Source: Mucilaginibacter pineti
GTDB taxonomy: Bacteria; Bacteroidota; Bacteroidia; Sphingobacteriales; Sphingobacteriaceae
Reading direction: 5' to 3'
Length of the DNA stretch: 64,000 nt
NCBI RefSeq assembly: GCF_900101875.1
Contig: NZ_FNAI01000021.1
Span: 45,006 to 109,005 of the forward strand
Each line of letters opens with the position of its first letter. The first letter of the stretch is position 1. Shown piece by piece: positions 1 to 6,562 of this stretch. Both the position numbers and the translations under genes were made by a program. A model generated the notes under the pieces. The model had not been told where the DNA came from. It saw only the letters and a program-made list of their open reading frames with translations, and ran no database searches.

Positions 1-30
1 ATAGAGCCCGGGCGGGTAAAAGCGTGGCGC

Positions 31-115
31 GAAGGAGAAATCTTATACGGAATGCAAAGCTCCAATAGCATAGCGCATAAGATTTCTCACTCGTTCCTCG
101 TATCGAAATGACAAC
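31..115. repeat. Dispersed palindromic repeat, family B, copy 1
   Basis: An imperfect inverted repeat built around AGGAGAAATCTTATACG and its partner ATAAGATTTCTC, ending in a TATCGAAATGACAAC-like edge. Related copies lie at 18279-18400 and 30989-31112. It ends 26 bases before a copy of repeat family A, the same pairing seen at the other sites. No coding capacity is seen. A short family C remnant (CCTCAGGATGACAT) follows at about 248-261. Confidence 0.7.
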
Positions 116-140
116 ATTTTACTCTTCTCAACACCTGTGG

Positions 141-227
141 TTTTTAACGAGTGCTTAAAACAGTTACGCGATTGCATCGCGTGAAGAAGCGTCGCAAACG
201 CGAGCACTCGTTACAAACGAGCGCAAG
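141..227. repeat. Dispersed cruciform repeat, family A, copy 1
   Basis: A shorter relative of the complete element at 18160-18265. It has a partial left arm (TAACGAGTGCTTA), an internal hairpin CGCGAT-TGC-ATCGCG, a second internal hairpin GCGTC-GCA-AACGC with one base changed from the perfect form, and the full right arm ending in ACAAACGAGCGCAAG. Apart from these repeats, the 344 bases before the first gene show nothing else recognisable. Confidence 0.7.
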
Positions 228-344
228 GTAAAGCAGTATGACAGTCCCTCAGGATGACATACCGCAAAAAAGGCCATGCTTGCCGAATTACAGGTTTTGT
301 TGTAACTTTTCGCCCCTTAATCATTCCAACAGAAAAGCAAAGAA

Positions 345-956
345 ATGCCCCAATCCTACATATTAGTTATCAATGGCAAACCCGAAGGGCCTTTTAGCAT
401 AGAGGACTTAAAATCCCTGCATGTTAAACCCGGCGACTTTATAAAAACGCCCAAAATGGACGATTATAAAGAAGCCCAGGAAATGGCCGAACTAAGGGAG
501 CTTTTTGGTTTTGCAAAACCATCGCTGCTTATGCAATACTTCGGCAGCTTTGATCAGCGGTTGATGGCCTCGGCGCTGGATTGGTTTATTATTTTCGGCA
601 TATTTGTGGTTATTGCTTTTGTTGTAGTCATAGTTTTTATCAGCGATAAGGAAGTCCGCATTGTTACTACCATCAGCATATTGGGTTGCGTGCCATTGGT
701 TAAAATAATTTACCACATAGTAATGGAAAGCTCGGCCAAACAGGCCACCTTCGGCAAGCAAATGCTCAGTATAAAAGTGGTGGATATGCAGGGCAACCGC
801 ATAACCGCCGGCACGGCTATAGCGCGTAACGTTTGTAAAATATTTTCGGTGTTAACCTTTTTCATCGGCTACTTACTGGCCTTTTTCAACAAAAAGCAGC
901 AATGCCTGCATGATATGATGGCCGGTACGCTGGTGATTAAGGAAAGGTTGTTTTAA
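345..956 (+). CDS. GYF_2-like/RDD family membrane protein
   Basis: A 203-residue inner-membrane protein. The first 55 or so residues (SYILVINGKPEGPFS) resemble the GYF_2 domain often fused to RDD proteins in Bacteroidota. The RDD domain starts near residue 70 with R72 and D79 in RLMASALD, followed by hydrophobic segments at about 80-103, 106-126 and 164-182, and a C-terminal CLHDMMAGTLVI typical of the RDD family. RDD proteins are poorly characterised; some are linked to ion transport. The ATG start is supported by the domain boundary. The next locus, a toxin-antitoxin pair, has its own promoter inside the 47-base gap. The family call is firm; the substrate is unknown. Confidence 0.8.
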   Translation: MPQSYILVINGKPEGPFSIEDLKSLHVKPGDFIKTPKMDDYKEAQEMAELRELFGFAKPSLLMQYFGSFDQRLMASALDWFIIFGIFVVIAFVVVIVFISDKEVRIVTTISILGCVPLVKIIYHIVMESSAKQATFGKQMLSIKVVDMQGNRITAGTAIARNVCKIFSVLTFFIGYLLAFFNKKQQCLHDMMAGTLVIKERLF

Positions 957-992
957 GATCAGTGCCCTCTTTCAACATACAGCTAAAATGTT

Positions 993-1000
993 TAAATTTG
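993..1000 (+). promoter_or_regulatory. -7 box of the YoeB-type toxin-antitoxin locus
   Basis: TAAATTTG matches the Bacteroidota -7 consensus TAnnTTTG. The antitoxin ATG begins three bases after it, so transcription should begin at or next to the start codon (leaderless mRNA). The same 14 bases, TAAATTTGATTATG, occur at the second toxin-antitoxin locus (10686-10699). No clear -33 TTG box was found. Confidence 0.6.
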
Positions 1001-1003
1001 ATT

Positions 1004-1198
1004 ATGGAAACGCTAATTGTACATCCGCAAAATAAAGAGCAGTTAGATGCTTTGAAAACTTTCATGAAAGCATTTAAGATTTCTTTTGAGGAAGAAAAAA
1101 CTGCCTATGATCCCGAATTTGTGGCCAAAATACAAGAAAGCAGGCGACAGGTAAAAAATGGCGAAACGCGTATCGTAAATATTGATGATCTGCGATAA
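1004..1198 (+). CDS. Antitoxin of a YoeB-type toxin-antitoxin module
   Basis: A 64-residue acidic protein beginning METLIVHPQNKEQL. It has a short N-terminal strand-helix part and a charged C-terminal half (FVAKIQESRRQVKNGETRIV), the layout of small Bacteroidota antitoxins paired with RelE/ParE/YoeB-fold toxins. An in-frame GTG at 962 exists, but the ATG at 1004 is preferred because the -7 box lies at 993-1000 and the protein N-terminus then matches the antitoxin at 10697. The stop TAA (1196-1198) overlaps the proposed toxin start in ATAA. The expected role is to bind and neutralise the downstream mRNA interferase and to autoregulate the operon. The call rests largely on the clear YoeB toxin next to it. 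Confidence 0.75.
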   Translation: METLIVHPQNKEQLDALKTFMKAFKISFEEEKTAYDPEFVAKIQESRRQVKNGETRIVNIDDLR

Positions 1199-1449
1199 TT
1201 GAATTTACCAGACAAGCCGACATCGACCTTGATTACTTTAAAAAAAGTGGTAACAAACAAGCGATAAAGAAAATTAAAGAACTGCTTCAGGCTATTATCG
1301 ATAACCCGTATAGCGGTATCGGCCAACCTGAACAATTAAAACACAGCCTATCTGGCACTTGGTCAAGGCGAATAAACAAAGAGCACCGACTCGTTTATGA
1401 AATTGACGACAATGTTGTTTTTATACTTTCGTTAAAAGGACATTATTAA
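1195..1449 (+). CDS. yoeB: YoeB/Txe-type mRNA interferase with apparent ATA start
   Basis: Translation gives 84 residues, the same length as E. coli YoeB. It contains the family core: EFTRQADIDLDYF near the N-terminus, GIGQPEQLKHSLSGTWSRR, INKEHRLVYEI and the C-terminal HY. These carry the positions of the known catalytic Glu, Arg, His and terminal Tyr of YoeB, a ribosome-dependent mRNA endonuclease. No ATG, GTG or TTG precedes the conserved region in this frame, because a TGA lies at 1186-1188. The only plausible start is ATA at 1195, overlapping the antitoxin stop as ATAA. A G-to-A change from the usual ATGA junction would leave the antitoxin stop intact but remove the toxin ATG. The frame is otherwise complete. 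The toxin may be weakly translated, silenced, or started at ATA or ATT. Confidence 0.8.
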   Translation: MIEFTRQADIDLDYFKKSGNKQAIKKIKELLQAIIDNPYSGIGQPEQLKHSLSGTWSRRINKEHRLVYEIDDNVVFILSLKGHY

Positions 1450-1452
1450 ATC

Positions 1453-2289
1453 TTATTTCACCCTTACCAACTTATACCTCAACTTATCCAAAACCAACTC
1501 GCTCGAATCGGCATTGGGTTTGGTATCATAAAGTTTTAGGGTATCCGCGTCAAATTTAAAGGAGTACGATTTGTGATTCTTACTATCGAAATCGAACCCT
1601 ATCTCATCTAAATTATCCATTGCATCTGAGTTCAGATCTATATTGATGCCATACTTTGTAAATTTATAAAAGCCACTTACTTCCCCGTCAGCCTCAAAAT
1701 TAACCCGGGATGTAGCGCCTGTGCTATCAGTAAACAAATAATTACCTGCTATAAGCCCTTTGTTAATTATATAGTCCAGTCCGTAGCCTAAATGCTCGTC
1801 TGGTTGTTTATGCAAAGCTCTTTTATAGTTTGTAGTTATTATCTGTTTGCTTTTCTCATCGGGCCAGTAGGTAGTTAAGATGGTATCACTGTTTTTTATA
1901 GAATATCCCAATTCGCCGGCGCCAAATAATATTCTTGAGCTATTACTACCGTATTTGAATTTAATTGTAAGCTCACTGCCATCATGATTTCCCCAACCCA
2001 CCATTAACTTTATACTATCGCCCTTTATCTTAGCAGTGTTAATATAAAAAGTGGTCGCACCATTAGCTTCGTCCATGGCCGCCAAGGGCGATCGGGTTTT
2101 AATCACCTTATCTACATAATCACTTTTAACCCACACGCCTTGTACAATCGGCCCAAATTTTTCGATAATGGTTTTGGCATCTACCTGCGTTTGAGCAACG
2201 GTTAAGGAATCCTGTGCAGGTTGTTTAGTATTGCTTTTGCAGGAGATAAACAGCGAGATTACAAGTATTGGTAATAAGGTATTTTTCAT
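1453..2289 (-). CDS. Predicted lipoprotein of unknown function
   Basis: A 278-residue protein with a lipoprotein signal peptide: a short basic start, a hydrophobic stretch and a lipobox ending SLFISC, with Cys17 as the predicted lipidated residue. The linker after it is polar (KSNTKQPAQDS). The rest is rich in beta-strand-like segments and aromatic residues (for example GVWVKSDYVDKVI) and resembles the many small Bacteroidota lipoproteins without a named domain. It ends three bases from the YoeB stop and is convergent with it, so it is not part of that operon. It faces away from ispG across a 145-base gap. I do not recognise a specific family. Confidence 0.75.
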   Translation of the reverse strand: MKNTLLPILVISLFISCKSNTKQPAQDSLTVAQTQVDAKTIIEKFGPIVQGVWVKSDYVDKVIKTRSPLAAMDEANGATTFYINTAKIKGDSIKLMVGWGNHDGSELTIKFKYGSNSSRILFGAGELGYSIKNSDTILTTYWPDEKSKQIITTNYKRALHKQPDEHLGYGLDYIINKGLIAGNYLFTDSTGATSRVNFEADGEVSGFYKFTKYGINIDLNSDAMDNLDEIGFDFDSKNHKSYSFKFDADTLKLYDTKPNADSSELVLDKLRYKLVRVK

Positions 2290-2403
2290 TTATGGCCGAT
2301 AAGGTTAGCAACCCCTAAATTATATATTTAAATCACATCATAAATTAACCGCCCGTTAATTTATGATTTACATACACTACAGATTAATCCCCAACATATT
2401 CAT

Positions 2404-2411
2404 TAAATTTG
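2404..2411 (+). promoter_or_regulatory. -7 box for ispG
   Basis: TAAATTTG lies 23 bases before the ispG ATG and matches the Bacteroidota TAnnTTTG consensus, giving a predicted leader of roughly 15-20 bases. A clear -33 element is not obvious. Confidence 0.5.
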
Positions 2412-2434
2412 CAGCTTATTAATTTCACCATTGC

Positions 2435-4477
2435 ATGAATACTGATGCTGTTAAATTGCTGCAAGGCCGTTATTGTAATTCGTTAACCGAATATTCGCGC
2501 TTTGTTACCCGCGAGGTAAACATTGGCGATGTGCCTATGGGCGGCAATAACCCCATCCGCATACAAAGCATGACCACTACCGATACCATGGACACTATTG
2601 GTACCGTTGAGCAATCCATCCGTATGGTTGATGCCGGCTGCGAGTATGTGCGCATTACAGCACCCAGCATCAAAGAAGCTAAAAACCTGGCCGAAATTAA
2701 AAAACAACTGCGCGTACGTGGGTACAATGTGCCCCTTGTTGCAGATATTCACTTTACCCCTAACGCTGCCGAGGTGGCTGCCCGCATTGTTGAAAAGGTG
2801 CGTGTAAACCCCGGCAACTACGCCGATAAAAAGAAATTTGACCAGATTGATTATACCGACCTGGAATACCAGCGCGAACTTGACCGCATTTACCAGAAAT
2901 TTGCCCCGCTTGTAAACATTTGCAAGGAGTACGGCACCGCTATGCGCATCGGCACCAATCACGGTTCGCTGAGCGACAGGATCATGAGCCGTTATGGCGA
3001 TACCCCGCAGGGCATGGTAGAATCGGCCATGGAATTTATGCGCATGTGCGAAACGCTGAATTACTATAACTTGGTGATCAGCATGAAATCAAGCAATCCG
3101 CAAGTAATGGTACAGGCTTACCGTTTGCTGGTTGAAACCATGGTTGCCGAAGGCATGAACTATCCGCTGCACCTTGGCGTTACCGAAGCCGGCGACGGCG
3201 AGGATGGCCGCATAAAATCGGCAGTTGGAATTGGCACGCTGCTGGAAGATGGCCTGGGCGATACCGTGCGCGTTTCCCTAACCGAAGAACCCGAAGCCGA
3301 AGCACCCGTAGCTATTGAATTAGTGAAACGCTATTCTTTAAGGGAAAAGGCGAAAGGCGAAAGGTTAAAGGTGGAAAATGCAGACCTTTCACCTTTAACC
3401 TTTAACCTTTCGCCTGAACAACATAGTCCTTACGAATACAAAAAACGCCATACTTACGAGGCTAATGCTTTTATTGGCGGGCATATGGTGCCGAGGGTAG
3501 TAATCGATCTGTCGAAAAAGAACTTGAAAGACCCGGCTATTCTGGCCGATGCGGGATATCTTTATTCGGCCTTGCTTGATAAATATAATATGGCCGAGCA
3601 ATCGGTTGATTTTGTTTACCTGGCCGATGAATTGCCGTCATTCACTTTCCCGGCCAATTTAAAACAGCTGTACAACTACAACACCTGGCAAAAACTGGCC
3701 GACAAGACCAACTGTCACCCCCTGTTTACTCTAACAGAATATACTGATCTCAATGCCGACCGTTCATCAACCCTTAACCTGGTGAGGTTACAGGCTACCG
3801 ATCTGGAATCGGACGCGTTTGGCTTATTACCTTTCGATAATTCCCTTGTATTTGTACTGGAAACGGATGCCCTCAACGGCATGACAGATCAGCGCGGCTT
3901 CTTCTTTAAGTTAGAGGAATTTGGCTTGGAGGTACCTGTAATTGTACGAAGAAGTTATGAGTTTGAAAAAGACCATGGACTATGGACCATGGACCATGGA
4001 CAAAATGCAACCGATACCACCACCAAATTACAACTCTACGCCGCTACCGATTTAGGCGCTTTATTGGTTGATGGTTTTGGCGATGGCATTTGGATTGATG
4101 CGCCCGAATTACCGGCTAATATTATTACCTCAACCGCATTTGGCATTTTGCAGGCTACCCGGTCGCGCATTTCCAAAACAGAATATATCAGCTGCCCAAG
4201 CTGTGGCCGTACGCTGTTCGATCTGATGGTTACCACGCAGATGATCCGTAGTCGCACCAGTCATTTAAAGGGCTTGAAAATCGGAATTATGGGCTGCATT
4301 GTAAATGGTCCCGGCGAAATGGCTGATGCTGATTATGGTTACGTAGGTTCGGGTACAGATAAGATCACTCTTTATCGCGGTAAAGAAGCCGTAAAGAAAA
4401 ACATCAGCGCCGCCAACGCCCTCGATGAACTGATAGGCATCATTAAAGATGATGGTAACTGGATTGAGCAAGAGTAG
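2435..4477 (+). CDS. ispG: 4-hydroxy-3-methylbut-2-enyl-diphosphate synthase (long form)
   Basis: A 680-residue IspG (GcpE), which makes HMBPP from MEcPP in the MEP isoprenoid pathway using a 4Fe-4S cluster in the cytoplasm. Residues 20-300 form the TIM-barrel domain (RIQSMTTTDT, VADIHF, LHLGVTEAG). A large middle domain follows, as in plant and Bacteroidota IspG; most bacterial forms are about 370-400 residues. The C-terminal cluster domain has C587, C590 (SCPSCGRTLFD), C621 and E628 (GCIVNGPGE). Two stretches of the middle domain (residues about 304-327 and 512-524) are encoded by low-complexity repeat DNA that also occurs between genes, and look like in-frame insertions. Monocistronic; a -7 box lies 23 bases upstream. 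Confidence 0.95.
   Translation: MNTDAVKLLQGRYCNSLTEYSRFVTREVNIGDVPMGGNNPIRIQSMTTTDTMDTIGTVEQSIRMVDAGCEYVRITAPSIKEAKNLAEIKKQLRVRGYNVPLVADIHFTPNAAEVAARIVEKVRVNPGNYADKKKFDQIDYTDLEYQRELDRIYQKFAPLVNICKEYGTAMRIGTNHGSLSDRIMSRYGDTPQGMVESAMEFMRMCETLNYYNLVISMKSSNPQVMVQAYRLLVETMVAEGMNYPLHLGVTEAGDGEDGRIKSAVGIGTLLEDGLGDTVRVSLTEEPEAEAPVAIELVKRYSLREKAKGERLKVENADLSPLTFNLSPEQHSPYEYKKRHTYEANAFIGGHMVPRVVIDLSKKNLKDPAILADAGYLYSALLDKYNMAEQSVDFVYLADELPSFTFPANLKQLYNYNTWQKLADKTNCHPLFTLTEYTDLNADRSSTLNLVRLQATDLESDAFGLLPFDNSLVFVLETDALNGMTDQRGFFFKLEEFGLEVPVIVRRSYEFEKDHGLWTMDHGQNATDTTTKLQLYAATDLGALLVDGFGDGIWIDAPELPANIITSTAFGILQATRSRISKTEYISCPSCGRTLFDLMVTTQMIRSRTSHLKGLKIGIMGCIVNGPGEMADADYGYVGSGTDKITLYRGKEAVKKNISAANALDELIGIIKDDGNWIEQE
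3346..3415. repeat. AAAGGCGAAAGGTTAAAGG inverted repeat inside ispG
   Basis: An inverted repeat with a perfect 18-bp stem: AGGCGAAAGGTTAAAGGT at 3355-3372 pairs with ACCTTTAACCTTTCGCCT at 3398-3415. Extra AAAGG units flank it. The same motif family appears between genes at 27109-27147 and at the 3' end of the tfoX-like gene (51546-51578). Here it sits in frame within the IspG middle domain and encodes a charged, low-complexity stretch. Confidence 0.85.
3971..4001. repeat. GGACCATGGAC/TATGGACCATG repeat inside ispG
   Basis: Near-tandem units of GACCATGG (itself palindromic) give HGLWTMDHG-type residues in the protein. It looks like a second, unrelated in-frame repeat insertion in the IspG middle domain. 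No other copy was seen in this window. Confidence 0.65.
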
Positions 4478-4565
4478 CAGTTTCAGTACTTTTTTAAGGT
4501 TTAACTCTTTTTAACTAATAAAGGTATTTAATATCCATATCTTTAAATAGTTAACCTTATTAGCT

Positions 4566-5720
4566 ATGAAACCTTTTCTTTTCGCAATGTGCCTCCTGTT
4601 ATTATCTGCTGCCGGCAAATCACAGGAGGTAAATATCCCCAGCCTTTTAGTCAAAATAAATGAAAGCGTAAAAGGTGTTCAATCCGGCGAATACAAGCTG
4701 CATAACAACTCCATCAAATTAAACATAGGAGAAGATACCACCATAAGCCCGGGAAACATCTCCGATTATACATTTAAAAGCAACCCTGCCGATAAGCAGA
4801 TAGGCTATAAAATTTCCGTATTAAATAGCTATGTGCAAAAGCTTTACAATGGCACATTACTATATGATAAATTTGAAAAAGAGCTTACCGTAACAGATTT
4901 TAATAAATATCCTGCCGAAATAAATAACCAGGATATGTTTTTCCCGCCATTTTTCAACGTGATCAATGATCTGTTGCAGGTAAAAAATAATAGCGACAAA
5001 ATAACTTTCATCGGCTATGAATACCAGAACAACGAAAAATGCTATAAGTTACAGCTGCTTTTGAACGCGCCCTTGTTCCTTTATATCTCAACAAAAACAT
5101 ACCTCCCCATAAAGTTCACCTCTGTTTTAACAGATGTAAACCACGATGCCAAACGCATACGAACGTTTAATAACTGGATAACCGATATTAAACTGAATAC
5201 CGCACCGGCCGACAGCCGGTTTGAGAAAACAGCACTCCCCGCCTATACTAAAGAAAAACAGTTTACCGGTACGCGCAACGAAGAAGTAAAACTGTTACCT
5301 ATAGGCTCCGTAGCACCTGGTTGGGAACTCCCGGCTTTAAGCGGCGGTAATGTTAAGCTAAGTGATTTTAAAGGAAAAGTTGTGGTGATGGATTTTTGGT
5401 ATAAAGCCTGCGTACCCTGCCAGGAGCAAATGATTGAGCTGGAAAAACTACATCAAAAATACGACGATAAAAAGGTTGTTTTTGTTGGTGTAAACACCAT
5501 CGACGATCCAATTAAAAATAAGCTGCAACTGTTTGTTGATAAACGAAAGCTAAGTATGCTTACGGTTTATAACGGTAAAACAATCGAATCGTTATACAAC
5601 AGTTATTCATCGCCTGTTTTGTACATCATAGGCAAAAGCGGCACCATACTTTACACGCTTGATGGCTATTCGCCAGATGTAAACAGCGAGGTAAGTAAAG
5701 TGCTCGATGCAAATTTGTAA
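4566..5720 (+). CDS. TlpA-like secreted thioredoxin-fold protein
   Basis: A 384-residue exported protein. The N-terminus (MKPFLFAMCLLLLSAAG) is a signal peptide. Residues about 25-235 form a beta-rich domain seen in Bacteroidota TlpA/ResA-type proteins, and residues about 245-384 are a thioredoxin-like AhpC/TSA-Redoxin domain starting at PGWELPALSGGNVKLSDFKG. The redox motif is CVPC (C282, C285) in WYKACVPCQEQ, giving a predicted periplasmic thiol-disulfide reductase or exchange role. It stands alone, 88 bases after ispG, and converges on the VOC gene. The domain call is firm; the partner is unknown. Confidence 0.85.
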   Translation: MKPFLFAMCLLLLSAAGKSQEVNIPSLLVKINESVKGVQSGEYKLHNNSIKLNIGEDTTISPGNISDYTFKSNPADKQIGYKISVLNSYVQKLYNGTLLYDKFEKELTVTDFNKYPAEINNQDMFFPPFFNVINDLLQVKNNSDKITFIGYEYQNNEKCYKLQLLLNAPLFLYISTKTYLPIKFTSVLTDVNHDAKRIRTFNNWITDIKLNTAPADSRFEKTALPAYTKEKQFTGTRNEEVKLLPIGSVAPGWELPALSGGNVKLSDFKGKVVVMDFWYKACVPCQEQMIELEKLHQKYDDKKVVFVGVNTIDDPIKNKLQLFVDKRKLSMLTVYNGKTIESLYNSYSSPVLYIIGKSGTILYTLDGYSPDVNSEVSKVLDANL

Positions 5721-5729
5721 CACTATTCC

Positions 5730-6131
5730 TTAAGCTTTGGTAGCCGCAACTGGGTTATAGCAAAGTTCCCAGAGGTTATCTTCCGGATCTGTAAAAAAGC
5801 CATTGTAGCCGCCCCAGAAATTCTTGGCGGGCGCTTTGGTGATGTTGACTTTGGAGGCCGAAAGCACAATAAAACTACTATCCACCTCCCTTATCGATTC
5901 GAGGTTAATGGTTAAATAAAAACCTTTGCCTTTAGGGGCATCATTCAGTACGCCCGTGTATTCGGCAAATAACGCTTCGGTACAAAGGGTGAGCACCGTT
6001 GCATTTAGCTTAAGCATTATAACACTTTCGTTTTCAGTAAGTACCTCCCACCCCAGGGCATCGGTATAAAAATGTTTAAGCAGCGGTAAATCTTTGGCAA
6101 CTATGGTAACAGCACTCAATAATTGTTTCAT
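5730..6131 (-). CDS. VOC (glyoxalase/dioxygenase superfamily) protein
   Basis: A 133-residue single-domain protein of the vicinal oxygen chelate superfamily. It begins MKQLLSAVTIVAKDL and contains FYTDALGWEV near the N-terminus and GGYNGFFTDPEDNLWELC near the C-terminus, the usual paired beta-alpha-beta-beta-beta layout with a Glu in the last strand. The ATG at 6131 is chosen over an upstream in-frame start (6152) because the fold begins immediately after it. Members include lyases, dioxygenases and antibiotic-binding proteins, so no substrate is proposed. It lies 29 bases downstream of the monooxygenase-like gene on the same strand and is probably cotranscribed with it. Confidence 0.8.
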   Translation of the reverse strand: MKQLLSAVTIVAKDLPLLKHFYTDALGWEVLTENESVIMLKLNATVLTLCTEALFAEYTGVLNDAPKGKGFYLTINLESIREVDSSFIVLSASKVNITKAPAKNFWGGYNGFFTDPEDNLWELCYNPVAATKA

Positions 6132-6160
6132 GCAGATAGTTGTACAAAACATGTACCAGC

Positions 6161-6475
6161 TTACATCGCGTTAAACTCCGCAAACATATTGGCAGCCTCG
6201 GCCAGGCTGTTGAGGTTCACGTAATCGCATACTTCGGCATATTCGGCCCAAAGCTGGTGTACTACCGGGTTGCTATGCGCCTGCTTAATGGCCTCGGCCG
6301 ATAGCCACTCAAAAACCTCTACTATAGTACCATCTGCGGCTTTCATAATTATGGCCTCGCGATCGGTTACCAGGCCTTCGGCTTTCAGGCGAGGTACATG
6401 GGTTTTAGTAAGTGTTTTCAAGGCTTCGGCTTTGCCGGGCTTGGGTTTGTAGGCTACTATAACTATGCGTCCCAT
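6161..6475 (-). CDS. ABM-like dimeric alpha-beta barrel protein
   Basis: About 104 residues from the ATG at 6475 (MGRIVIVAYKPKPGK). The pattern of a beta strand, the PKPGKAEAL helix, an EAIIMKA strand, TIVEVFEWLS and a C-terminal helix matches the antibiotic biosynthesis monooxygenase (ABM)/EthD dimeric barrel fold. A longer frame opens upstream at 6586, but it overlaps the divergent poxB gene and encodes no domain, so the inner ATG is preferred. Substrate unknown. It is divergent from poxB with about 87 bases between the two starts, so both promoters must lie there. Confidence 0.7.
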   Translation of the reverse strand: MGRIVIVAYKPKPGKAEALKTLTKTHVPRLKAEGLVTDREAIIMKAADGTIVEVFEWLSAEAIKQAHSNPVVHQLWAEYAEVCDYVNLNSLAEAANMFAEFNAM

Positions 6476-6562
6476 AAATATCAGGTTGAAATGATAAAGC
6501 AATTTACAATTTAAAAAACTCTTACAGCGCAACGGGGTTTGCTTTATATAAAAACTACAAAA

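Noticed and set aside
962..1003. GTG at 962 as start of the first antitoxin
   Set aside because: The -7 box lies inside this extension, and the ATG at 1004 matches the start of the second antitoxin.
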